Part shown: one piece after another, positions 1 to 5,982 of the stretch | Position numbering within the stretch: position 1 is the first letter of the stretch | How the letters are laid out: every line of letters begins with the position of its first letter | Translations under genes and position numbers: made by a program | Assembly (NCBI GenBank): GCA_026706165.1 | Contig: JAPOZF010000554.1 | Coordinates: 1-8,832 of the forward strand | From: Gemmatimonadota bacterium | GTDB lineage: Bacteria > Latescibacterota > UBA2968 > UBA8231 | Reading direction: 5' to 3' | Length of the DNA stretch: 8,832 nt | The notes under the pieces: generated by a model | Seen by the model: only the letters and a program-made list of their open reading frames with translations | Databases searched by the model: none | Told to the model about the DNA's origin: nothing

Positions 1-236
1 TGCGACGACGAGGAGAGCAGCGAGACGGTGTAGGAGGCCCGATTGCGGGCAAGGACGCGCCCGCGCCGGTCGAGAATGCGGCCTCGGGGGGCTTTGACCC
101 GCTTCTGGTTGATGCGGTTGTCCTCCGACTCCTTGGCGTAGTCGGCGAAGGTCCTTACCTGCAGATGGAAGAGCCGAAGGAGGAGCACTGTGAACAGGAT
201 GGCGACCGCGATGATCAGGACGCGGAACTTGCTCAT
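1..236 (-). CDS. mrdA: Penicillin-binding protein 2 (elongasome transpeptidase), N-terminal part only
   Basis: This is the first 78 codons of a class B penicillin-binding protein; the rest lies beyond the left edge. PBP2 cross-links peptidoglycan during side-wall growth, anchored in the inner membrane by one N-terminal helix with its catalytic part in the periplasm. Visible here are a hydrophobic helix at about residues 5-22, then RLFHLQV, then the class B signature KAPRGRILDRRGRVLARN at 48-65, which starts the pedestal domain. The transpeptidase SxxK, SxN and KTG motifs would be off the window. Its place directly after mreD argues for PBP2 rather than FtsI. The start chosen is the ATG at 236, with GGAG at 242-245 and a 5-base spacer. 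An in-frame ATG at 263 would add nine residues but has no clear ribosome binding site. The gap to mreD is 45 bases. Confidence 0.88.
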   Translation of the reverse strand, partial: MSKFRVLIIAVAILFTVLLLRLFHLQVRTFADYAKESEDNRINQKRVKAPRGRILDRRGRVLARNRASYTVSLLSSSS

Positions 237-281
237 CCACTCTCCGTGAGTCACCGGGTCCATTTCAGCTTCAGCCTGAAC

Positions 282-764
282 TTACAGGTGGAGGCGCCGG
301 AACACCCGCTGAGGATACACCACGAGAGCGGCGGCGATGCCGGTGTAGAGTGCCCGGCCCGGTCCGTAACGCAGCCAGAAATACGGCTTCTCGAACAAGG
401 GGACCCCGCCGTGGGCAGCGTAGAAAATCAGATCATGCACGAGGACGGCAGCGCAGATGATCATCACCTGAACTCGCGGCGCATCCGCCAGAACGCGGCC
501 CCGAAAGGTGGCGACGGCGAAGGCTGTGACCGACTTGGCCAAGGCGTTCAACCCCAACTCCGCCGGAAGATAAGTATCCTGCACGAAGCCGGCACCGAAA
601 GCGAGGAAGGTCGCCCTGACCGCTCCCGACCGGAGGGCTATGAAGACGATAACAAGGAGGACGGCGTCGGGGAACACCTCGAAAATGCGGAGGTGGTGAA
701 GCCATGTCGTCTGTACCACGAACGCCAGGCACAGGAACAGGATCTGCCGTACCAGGTCGAGCAC
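282..764 (-). CDS. mreD: Rod shape-determining protein MreD
   Basis: MreD is a small inner-membrane protein of the Rod complex that works with MreC, RodA and PBP2 in cell elongation. The 160-residue length is normal for the family. Hydrophobic stretches lie near residues 4-21, 32-47, 49-64, 73-88, 96-117 and 136-151, giving the expected five or six membrane passes. The motif PDAVLLVIVFIALRSG (32-47) and the segment GFVQDTYLPAELGLNALAKS (59-78) are what MreD proteins show. The start is a GTG at 764, only 7 bases after the stop of the transglycosylase gene and with a weak ribosome binding site, so translation is probably coupled. mrdA follows, as in most mre clusters, but mreB and mreC do not precede it. 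The identity rests on hydropathy, motifs and the mrdA neighbour. Confidence 0.9.
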   Translation of the reverse strand: MLDLVRQILFLCLAFVVQTTWLHHLRIFEVFPDAVLLVIVFIALRSGAVRATFLAFGAGFVQDTYLPAELGLNALAKSVTAFAVATFRGRVLADAPRVQVMIICAAVLVHDLIFYAAHGGVPLFEKPYFWLRYGPGRALYTGIAAALVVYPQRVFRRLHL

Positions 765-771
765 AGCGACG

Positions 772-2805
772 TCAGTCCACTTGCGATGGAACCCTGAGCG
801 TCATCCCCGTGAGAAGCGTCGTCGACTGGCTCATGTTGTTGTCGCGGGCAATGGCACGCGCGTCGGTGCCGAAGCGGCGCGCAATGCTGTGGAGGGTGTC
901 TCCGCTGATGACGGTGTAGAGGTCGAAGCCGCCATCCTCCGGCGACCCGACGACAAGATCCCGCCCCGGCCTGATCGTCGAGTCGGTGAGCCCGTTCCAG
1001 GCAATCAGGTCGTCCAGATCGATACGGTAGCGCCGCGACAGCCCCCACAAGGTTTCCCCTGGCTGGACGCGGTGCACGGTTTTTCCCCGGGTCGAAAGCC
1101 TTGAACGGGCATGGGAGGACTGTGCCGATGCGGGAAGCTCGAGCCGCAGCTTGTCTCCCGGCCGGATCAAATCCCCCCGCAGCCCGTTCCAGCGCTTCAG
1201 GTCGGCCACAGCGACCCCGTACCGGCGGGCAACCGAGCTAAGCGATTCTCCCCGGCGGACCGTATGCACGGATTTGCCCCCCTGCGGGGGGGCCGGGTTT
1301 GCCATGGCGCGGGGCCGTCCTGTCGTGGAGGGCACGGGGATGATAAGGCTTTGTCCGGGGTGGATGAGGTTGGGGTTCGGCAACCCGTTGGCTTCGGCGA
1401 TGGCGCGAATGCCGACCCCGAAGGCGGCTGCTATCGACGAAATGCTGTCTCCACGGCGAACTACGTACCGGTCGACCCCGGGTTTTTTCGATTCGGGGAG
1501 CCGGGCGTAGGCCCTCAGCAAGGAGGAACCGCTCCCGGCCGGTACCCGGAGGGAATACTGTTTCCCGGGTGGCGTCCACTGACGCCGAAGCTCCGGGTTG
1601 AGGTCCCGGAGCCTCTGGTAGTCGATTCCCATGAGGCGCGCCGCGGTCGGCAGGTGCATCTGCTCCGAGAGCCGCACCTGCTCGATGTCGGCAGGGGTCT
1701 CGGCCGGGGGATGCTCCAGCCCGAAAAGCCGCGGGTTCTTGGAGATGAGCGTCGCCGCCATCAGCAGCGGCACGTAGTTGCGCGTCTCTCTCGGCAGCTT
1801 CAACTCCCAGAAATCGCGGCTGCCAGCCTTGGCGATCGCCCGCGAAACGCGCCCCTTTCCGGAATTGTAGGCCGCCGCGGCCAGCCGCCAGTCTCCGAAT
1901 TGCCCGTACAAGTCCTTCAAGTGGCGGGCGGCGGCGCGCGTTGCCTTCTCCGGATCGCGGCGCTCGTCGACCCAGTGGGTCCGGTCAAGGCCGTAGAGGC
2001 GTCCGGTCCCGAGCATGAACTGCCACAACCCGACCGCCTTGGCCCTGGAATAGGCGCGCGGGTTGAAGCCGCTCTCGATCATGGCGAGGTAGAAGAAGTC
2101 GAGGGGAAGCCCCTCGCTGCGCAGGATGTCGAGAATCATTTCGCGGTACCGGCCCGAGCGGCGCATCCAGTTGGCGTAGCTTTTTCGGCCCTTGGTCTGG
2201 AAAAAGTGGATGCTTGCCGCAACCCGGGGGTTGTAGTCGGTCGGAATGTCGCACCGAGGCGTGACCTTGTGGATGCGGACCATCTGGCTGGCGTCGGGAG
2301 GAAGGTCCTCGATGCGCTCTTCCGGCAATCCCTGCAGCAGTATCGATACCGGGCTGTCGGGGGACAGAGTCTCGAGGTGGGGGACCAGCGTCAGGTAGGT
2401 GCGCTCCACCGCGGCCGCGAGGCTGTCGACATCCTCGGCATACGGCGCCGGCCCGGAATACCGGACCGGGACCGGGGCAGCGGGTGGAAGCTCGCCCGAC
2501 GGGGTTTCCTGCGCTTTTTCACCCTCCTCCTCCTGCTGCAGGGACGTGAGCGTGAAAAACGCCTTGTCGAGCTCCCTTTGAGCCAGCTCGAACCGCTCGG
2601 CGGCGATCTCTTCCAGGGCGCGAAGGTGACGCCACCGGGCTTGCAGAAGCAGCCGCTCCCGCTCGCGCTCAAGCGAAAGATCTGCATACACGGAGTCGGC
2701 AGGCCCGGCTACGGGGCCGGGATCGTCGTAGACCACCCAGTTGGGCGCGCACGCGGCCAGGTGCGCGACCAGGAACACCGGGATCATTCGCACGGCTCCG
2801 ATCAT
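772..2805 (-). CDS. mltD: MltD-like membrane-bound lytic murein transglycosylase with four LysM domains
   Basis: This enzyme cleaves the MurNAc-GlcNAc bond of peptidoglycan without water, leaving 1,6-anhydro-MurNAc ends. The 677-residue protein begins with a lipoprotein signal peptide (HLAACA, acylated Cys19), which suggests an outer-membrane lipoprotein. Residues 42-100 are rich in charged helix, possibly a coiled coil. The SLT domain spans about 195-350. Its catalytic Glu244 sits in LAMIESGFNPRAYS, followed by AKAVGLWQFMLGTGRLYGL (256-273) and AAAYNSGKGRV (310-320), the MltD-type pattern. A degenerate LysM-like segment at 374-422 is followed by four clear LysM modules at about 447-490, 513-557, 577-619 and 629-673, joined by Pro/Ser/Arg-rich linkers. 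The start ATG forms an ATGA overlap with the SPOR gene stop and has AAGGAG 5 bases upstream. E. coli MltD has fewer LysM modules, so this is an expanded version. The symbol is by family resemblance. Confidence 0.93.
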   Translation of the reverse strand: MIGAVRMIPVFLVAHLAACAPNWVVYDDPGPVAGPADSVYADLSLERERERLLLQARWRHLRALEEIAAERFELAQRELDKAFFTLTSLQQEEEGEKAQETPSGELPPAAPVPVRYSGPAPYAEDVDSLAAAVERTYLTLVPHLETLSPDSPVSILLQGLPEERIEDLPPDASQMVRIHKVTPRCDIPTDYNPRVAASIHFFQTKGRKSYANWMRRSGRYREMILDILRSEGLPLDFFYLAMIESGFNPRAYSRAKAVGLWQFMLGTGRLYGLDRTHWVDERRDPEKATRAAARHLKDLYGQFGDWRLAAAAYNSGKGRVSRAIAKAGSRDFWELKLPRETRNYVPLLMAATLISKNPRLFGLEHPPAETPADIEQVRLSEQMHLPTAARLMGIDYQRLRDLNPELRRQWTPPGKQYSLRVPAGSGSSLLRAYARLPESKKPGVDRYVVRRGDSISSIAAAFGVGIRAIAEANGLPNPNLIHPGQSLIIPVPSTTGRPRAMANPAPPQGGKSVHTVRRGESLSSVARRYGVAVADLKRWNGLRGDLIRPGDKLRLELPASAQSSHARSRLSTRGKTVHRVQPGETLWGLSRRYRIDLDDLIAWNGLTDSTIRPGRDLVVGSPEDGGFDLYTVISGDTLHSIARRFGTDARAIARDNNMSQSTTLLTGMTLRVPSQVD

Positions 2806-3722
2806 TGGTTCTCCTTCGGAACCGTCACTTCGCCCCGCACCTTCAGGGCGCGGGGAAAGCCCCGCCTCTTGACCGACGCCACCAGCTCCTGCGCCGCGGC
2901 CTCCTCTCCGGCCCTGAACTGGCCGACTTCGACCTTGTACCAGGGCTGTTGGAAATTGATTTCCACATCCCCCCGGTCGAGCCGCTCCACAGCCTTGCGG
3001 CGGAACTCCTCCGCATCCGTCAGGTCGAGAAACTGGTCGATGAGGACCCTCCAGCCCGGGGCCCGCACCCCTCCCGCATCCGCCGGCTCCGGGAGACCCC
3101 GTTCCGGTTCGAATCCGGGTGAGGGGCTTGCGGTCGATGTTTCCACCTTCACATGGGCATCTTCGCGGACGACGAAGGCGTCGGCGAAGTCGCTCCTCAT
3201 TTCTGAAATTCGCGCCTGCAGCGCACGGGCAGGGTCAGGACCGGTGAATCGACCTGCCCTGACAGCATGCAGGCGGTTGTGAGGAATGACGGTTACCCCC
3301 ACCCCCAGTTGCCGCTCAAGCGATTCGGCAAGCTGCAAGGCCGCGGTTTCACTACTCAAGGCCACGACCTGGACCTGGTAGGCCCCCTGCCTTTCCCGGG
3401 GGGCGCCGCCGCTTCCGGCAGGTTCCCGGATGGGAGTCCGGACCGGCCTGCCCTCCCGCGCCGACGACTCCGCTGCCGGTGTCGCGGTTCGCCGGGACGG
3501 CGGGGCAAACGACGGCTCGATCAACAGCAGGTCCTCCCGCACCGACCGCGGATCGAACTCCTCGACGAGCCGGGGAGCGCCGTCGGTGTCCTTAGGGGGG
3601 GGTTGAGCCACCTGCTTCGCCGGACCTGCACAGCTGCTGCCGGAAGTCATGGCAAAAAGCAACAGCCCCGCCGGATGAAGGCGAAGGAATGAGGTTCTAG
3701 GCCCGCTGCAACTGCTCTTCAT
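2802..3722 (-). CDS. Lipoprotein with two SPOR domains
   Basis: This is a 306-residue putative lipoprotein. A hydrophobic stretch at 18-26 leads to SGSSC with Cys31 as the likely acylated residue; Gly at -3 is less usual but allowed by the lipobox pattern. A low-complexity Pro/Arg/Ser linker runs to about 112. Then come two SPOR-like domains of beta-alpha-beta type: about 113-186 (YQVQVVALSSETAALQLAES ... HAVRAGRF) and about 222-295 (WRVLIDQFLDLTDAEEFRRK ... YKVEVGQF). SPOR domains bind glycan strands stripped of stem peptides, often at septa. The next gene encodes a lytic transglycosylase coupled by ATGA, so the two probably act together; that link is inference. The ATG at 3722 lies inside the end of mtnA (26-base overlap), with a weak GAGAG upstream. 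RlpA also carries SPOR, but the RlpA double-psi barrel is absent here, so no symbol is given. Confidence 0.85.
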   Translation of the reverse strand: MKSSCSGPRTSFLRLHPAGLLLFAMTSGSSCAGPAKQVAQPPPKDTDGAPRLVEEFDPRSVREDLLLIEPSFAPPSRRTATPAAESSAREGRPVRTPIREPAGSGGAPRERQGAYQVQVVALSSETAALQLAESLERQLGVGVTVIPHNRLHAVRAGRFTGPDPARALQARISEMRSDFADAFVVREDAHVKVETSTASPSPGFEPERGLPEPADAGGVRAPGWRVLIDQFLDLTDAEEFRRKAVERLDRGDVEINFQQPWYKVEVGQFRAGEEAAAQELVASVKRRGFPRALKVRGEVTVPKENQ

Positions 3723-4782
3723 GCTCTCGGTTCCAAGTGCTCAAAGCGGCATCGAAAGAGGATCTCGCCACCCCGTGCTCGGTGATGATGGCGTCGATGA
3801 GGTGATGGGGCGTCACATCGAATGCGGGGTTGAGGATCTCGACTCCAAGTGGGGGGCCGGCCGCTCCCGGGCCCCCGCTCACCTCTTCCGGGGACCTCTC
3901 CTCGATGGGGATTTCCGCTCCCGAGGCCAGCTGGAAATCGACGGTCGACATCGGGGCGGCAACGCAGAAGGGAATGCCGTGCTCGCGCGCCAGCACCGCC
4001 AGACCGTAGGTTCCGATCTTGTTGGCGACATCGCCGTTGGCTGCGACGCGGTCGGCGCCTACGATGACGCTGGAAATCCCTTCGGTTCTCATGACCGCCG
4101 CGGCGGCCCCGTCACAGATCACGGTTACGTCGATTCCGTTCCGCATCAGCTCCCATGCCGTCAGCCTCGAACCCTGCAGCAACGGCCGGGTCTCGTCGGC
4201 AAAAACCCGCACCCTCTTGCCCTGCTGCACCGCCCCGTACACGATTCCCAGCGCGGTGCCGCAGCCTGCCGTCGCCAGGGATCCGGCGTTGCAGTGCGTC
4301 AGGACCTTGTCGCCGTCCGACAACAGGTCGGCCCCGTGCTCCCCGATGCGCCGGCAGACCTCGCGGTCCGCCTTGCGGATTCGGTGAGCTGTCGCCAGCA
4401 GCTCGCCCGCCAGCCGCTCATCGTCCAAAGGTCCGCGAACCGGGCATGCAGTCATCGTCTCGCGCATCCGGCGCAGCGCCCAGAACAGGTTGACAGCGGT
4501 CGGCCTCGTGCCGGCGAGCCGGTCCAGGGCCCCTTCGACCCGCGCCTGGAAATCCGCTTTTCCGATGGAATTACGGGCCGCAAGCGCGACGCCGTATGCC
4601 GCGGCGACGCCGATGGCGGGGGCTCCCCGAACCCTGAGAATCTCGATGCTTCTGGCGACCGTCTCGGCATCCGTACAGTCGACGCAGACCACCTCGGCGG
4701 GCAACCGGGTCTGATCGAGCAGGCGCAGGACGGGCTGTCCTCCCTTGCCCGGCTCGATCCACTCGATTGTTTCGACCCTCAC
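3697..4782 (-). CDS. mtnA: S-methyl-5-thioribose-1-phosphate isomerase
   Basis: MtnA converts 5-methylthioribose 1-phosphate to 5-methylthioribulose 1-phosphate in cytoplasmic methionine salvage, and can act on 5-deoxyribose 1-phosphate in related shunts. The 361 residues match the family length. Seen are VRGAPAIGVAAAYGVALAA (51-69), TAVNLFWALRRM (95-106), THCNAGSLATAGCGTALG (162-179) with the conserved Cys164, FADETRPLLQGSRLTAWEL (194-212), VGADRVAANGDVANKIGT (241-258) with the conserved Asp244, and NPAFDVTPHHLI (318-329). The NAGSLAT/GCGTALG signature separates it from eIF2B-like and ribose-1,5-bisphosphate isomerase relatives. The frame stays open upstream to 5424, but homology begins at VETIEW, so the GTG at 4782 is chosen. 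It overlaps the rsfS stop as GTGA and has AGGA a few bases upstream. Residues 301-314 (Gly/Pro/Ala-rich) look unusual for the family. Other salvage genes (mtnK, mtnB, mtnC, mtnD) are not in the window. Confidence 0.95.
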   Translation of the reverse strand: MRVETIEWIEPGKGGQPVLRLLDQTRLPAEVVCVDCTDAETVARSIEILRVRGAPAIGVAAAYGVALAARNSIGKADFQARVEGALDRLAGTRPTAVNLFWALRRMRETMTACPVRGPLDDERLAGELLATAHRIRKADREVCRRIGEHGADLLSDGDKVLTHCNAGSLATAGCGTALGIVYGAVQQGKRVRVFADETRPLLQGSRLTAWELMRNGIDVTVICDGAAAAVMRTEGISSVIVGADRVAANGDVANKIGTYGLAVLAREHGIPFCVAAPMSTVDFQLASGAEIPIEERSPEEVSGGPGAAGPPLGVEILNPAFDVTPHHLIDAIITEHGVARSSFDAALSTWNREHEEQLQRA

Positions 4783-5192
4783 GTCGTCCTGACCACCCCG
4801 GACGAAGCTGTCCCGTGCGGCGATTCCGGTTCGCTCAAAGCCACCGGCTCGGCGTCTCCCCAAAGGCGCTCCAAGCCGTAATACTCCCGGGCCTGGGGAA
4901 GGAAAACGTGCACCACTATATCCACCAGATCGATCAGGACCCAGCGGCGTTGCTCCATCCCCTCGACGTGCCAGGGTCTGTGACCGGCCGCCCTCAGGGA
5001 CTCGACCAGGGCGGTGACGATTCCCTTCACGTGGGGATCGGAGGGTGCACTGCAGATGATGAAACAGTCGGCGGCATCGCTGACCTGCCGCAGGTCCAAG
5101 GCCAGGATGTCCTCCGCCTTCTTCTCCTGCAGAATTCCGGCGATGAGCGACAGCCTCGGGTCCTGTAACAACGGATCGGAGGGGCAGTCCAA
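4779..5192 (-). CDS. rsfS: Ribosome silencing factor RsfS (Iojap/YbeB family)
   Basis: RsfS binds ribosomal protein uL14 on the large subunit and blocks subunit joining, damping translation during starvation. The 137-residue protein has its RsfS domain at about 14-114: KKAEDILALDL (24-34), DAADCFIICSAPSDPHVKGI (39-58), HVEGMEQRRWVLIDLVDIVVHVF (about 75-97) and REYYGLERLWGDA (102-114). The last 20 or so residues are a Ser/Pro/Glu tail outside the domain. The start is uncertain. The first usual codon is TTG at 5192, but the best ribosome binding site, AGAGGA at 5213-5218, is 20 bases from it and only 8 from an in-frame CTG at 5204, which would give 141 residues. The stop overlaps the mtnA start by four bases. 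An rsfS gene next to a LytR_C-domain gene resembles the nadD-LytR/LCP-rsfS neighbourhood of many bacteria, although nadD is not here. Confidence 0.95.
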   Translation of the reverse strand: MDCPSDPLLQDPRLSLIAGILQEKKAEDILALDLRQVSDAADCFIICSAPSDPHVKGIVTALVESLRAAGHRPWHVEGMEQRRWVLIDLVDIVVHVFLPQAREYYGLERLWGDAEPVALSEPESPHGTASSGVVRTT

Positions 5193-5221
5193 GCGCGAAT
5201 CCAGCTGTCCGGTCCTCTGGT

Positions 5222-5665
5222 CTACTCCAACAGTTGGAGCTTTCTGTAATCCTTGCCAACGATAATGCGGATATTCTCGAGGCGGTAGTCGTCGTTGCTG
5301 ATTTGCTGTATGTAGTTGGGAATTCCGAGCAACGAGGCGACCTGCCGCGCTTTTTCGATGTCTCCGTCGCGATCGATGACGATCGTTTCGAGATAGCCGA
5401 AACTGTCGGCGTTCCCCTCTTCAATTACGTCGAAGCCCAGTGACTGAGCCTTTTCCCTCATGCGGGCGGCTACGCCAGGGTCTCCGCAGCCGTTCAGGAT
5501 CGAAACGCGAGTGAACAGGTCGGGAACCGGGGCGGCCTGGGGCGGTTCCGTGATCGGAACGACCGGATCTGCCGCTTCCTCGACCTGGAATCGCGGCCAG
5601 ATGGAGGCCGCCAGAAGAAAGGCCCCCGCAAGGCTTCCCAGGAGCCACAATGCTTTGTCCCGCAC
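5222..5665 (-). CDS. Membrane-anchored LytR C-terminal (LytR_C) domain protein
   Basis: This 147-residue protein has one N-terminal membrane helix (about residues 6-23), a Pro-rich spacer (30-50) and a LytR_C-like domain at about 52-143. The domain shows VSILNGCGDPGVAARMREKA (54-73), then GFDVIEEGNADSFGYLETIVIDRDG (about 77-101), then a helix (DIEKARQVASLLGI) and a closing strand IRIIVG. The ILNG start, the D/E-rich middle and the strand order fit the family. The catalytic LytR-CpsA-Psr phosphotransferase domain is missing, so this is the stand-alone accessory domain, of unknown biochemical function, facing the periplasm. It opens the operon; rsfS follows after about 29 bases. The start used is GTG at 5665, which lacks a clear Shine-Dalgarno sequence. 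A TTG at 5650 with GGGAC upstream is an alternative but would shorten the region before the helix. Confidence 0.8.
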   Translation of the reverse strand: MRDKALWLLGSLAGAFLLAASIWPRFQVEEAADPVVPITEPPQAAPVPDLFTRVSILNGCGDPGVAARMREKAQSLGFDVIEEGNADSFGYLETIVIDRDGDIEKARQVASLLGIPNYIQQISNDDYRLENIRIIVGKDYRKLQLLE

Positions 5666-5706
5666 AGTATCAGGGGATTGAAATCGATGCTTCGGGGATG
5701 GCTACA

Positions 5707-5757
5707 AATCAAGCCGAATTCGCCCATAAAGTCAAACAAAAAAAGATATTTACGGAC
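5707..5757 (-). promoter_or_regulatory. Candidate promoter of the LytR_C-rsfS-mtnA-cell wall operon
   Basis: On the minus strand TTGACT (5730-5735) is a 5 of 6 match to the -35 box, and after 17 bases comes TTGATT (5707-5712), only 3 of 6 for the -10 box. Upstream, 5736-5757 is AT-rich with a run of seven T (5738-5744), resembling an UP element. Transcription would begin near 5700, about 35 bases before the GTG of the LytR_C gene. The poor -10 keeps confidence low; the stronger promoter at 5930-5964 could serve the operon as well. Confidence 0.4.
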
Positions 5758-5795
5758 GATTCGGAATACCCGCCCCGGCCCTTGAAAACGAGTGC

Positions 5796-5822
5796 GGGGA
5801 GGCTCAGGCCCCGAGCAGCCCC
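5796..5822 (-). terminator. Weak hairpin at the end of the small ORF
   Basis: Read on the minus strand, GGGG-CT-GCTC, a 7-base loop, then GAGC-CT-CCCC can fold into two 4-base-pair stems separated by a 2x2 internal loop. It overlaps the stop of the 41-codon ORF. Only a short run of four T follows some bases later, so it is at best a weak terminator or attenuator. Confidence 0.2.
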
Positions 5823-5929
5823 ATGCCGATACGGATGGCGAGATAAAGCGACCCGACCGCGGTCAGCCCCCGCGCGCAGCCGTCGGCGATAAAGGCAGCC
5901 TTGCAAATTGTATGTTCTACGCAGTGCAC
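5804..5929 (-). CDS. Possible leaderless 41-residue small membrane peptide
   Basis: An ORF of 41 codons starts with GTG at 5927-5929, exactly at the predicted transcription start of the promoter at 5930-5964, and ends with TGA at 5804-5806. It has no room for a ribosome binding site, so it would be translated from a leaderless mRNA. The peptide has three cysteines (residues 3, 9 and 18) in its N-terminal half and a hydrophobic, Gly-rich C-terminal half, about residues 22-41, with segments LTAVGSLYLAIRIGMGLLGA, which could form one membrane helix. I recognise no family. The same stretch could instead be a non-coding leader or small RNA of about 130 bases ending near the hairpin at 5796-5822. 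Codon use is GC-rich like the neighbours, but at this length that is weak support. Confidence 0.3.
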   Translation of the reverse strand: MHCVEHTICKAAFIADGCARGLTAVGSLYLAIRIGMGLLGA

Positions 5930-5949
5930 ATATGTATCTTAGTGCACAT
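5923..5949. repeat. Twin GTGCAC palindromes bracketing the -10 box (possible operators)
   Basis: The nonamer AGTGCACAT occurs at 5923-5931 and again at 5941-5949, an 18-base period. Each holds the perfect hexamer palindrome GTGCAC (5924-5929 and 5942-5947). One abuts the upstream edge of the -10 box and the other covers the expected transcription start. Two identical dyads spaced 18 bases over a promoter core is a usual arrangement for a repressor that blocks RNA polymerase. No regulator gene is in the window, so the binding protein is unknown. Confidence 0.5.
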
Positions 5950-5964
5950 GGTTTCAGATGTCAA
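5930..5964 (-). promoter_or_regulatory. Near-consensus sigma-70 promoter
   Basis: On the minus strand a perfect -35 TTGACA (5959-5964) is followed after exactly 17 bases by TAAGAT (5936-5941), a 4 of 6 match to TATAAT with the key first, second and last bases kept. Transcription would start near 5929, pointing away from the ASH gene and toward the LytR_C operon. It sits 18 bases after the ASH gene stop, so downstream genes need not rely on read-through. The promoter is flanked by two GTGCAC palindromes, described separately. Spacing and consensus are seen; activity is inferred. Confidence 0.7.
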
Positions 5965-5982
5965 GGGAAGAAACCTGAAGGG

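Larger units (their letters stand above)
5666..5982. other. Intergenic regulatory region between the ASH-protein gene and the operon
   Basis: This is the only gap over 300 bases. It has two AT-rich stretches (about 5895-5960 and 5700-5760), each containing a promoter-like sequence read on the minus strand, separated by a GC-rich block. The GC-rich block can encode a 41-residue peptide and ends in a weak hairpin. No good rho-independent terminator is seen after the ASH gene stop. A tRNA, rRNA or known riboswitch was not recognised. Confidence 0.7.

Noticed and set aside
1111..3282. A 723-codon open frame on the plus strand, antisense to the transglycosylase and SPOR genes
   Set aside because: The protein is Gly/Pro/Arg-rich without domains, and the minus strand carries clear SLT, LysM and SPOR motifs. 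Long antisense frames are common in GC-rich DNA.
3721..4881. A 386-codon plus-strand frame opposite mtnA
   Set aside because: It shows no recognisable motif and mirrors the highly conserved MtnA sequence on the other strand.
4783..5424. N-terminal extension of the mtnA frame upstream of 4782
   Set aside because: It overlaps rsfS and the LytR_C gene in another frame, is Arg/Gly-rich, and MtnA homology begins at the GTG at 4782.
5855..5864. Perfect 10-base palindrome GACCGCGGTC
   Set aside because: It lies in GC-rich sequence inside the possible small ORF, has no partner copy nearby, and can arise by chance.
5709..5906. A 65-codon minus-strand frame in the intergenic region
   Set aside because: It is Arg-rich, starts with TTG without a binding site and runs across the second candidate promoter; the 41-codon frame is the better candidate there.
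5950..5976. Possible terminator hairpin after the ASH gene (TTCAG...CTGAA)
   Set aside because: Only five base pairs with a long loop and no T run; it overlaps the strong promoter's -35 region.
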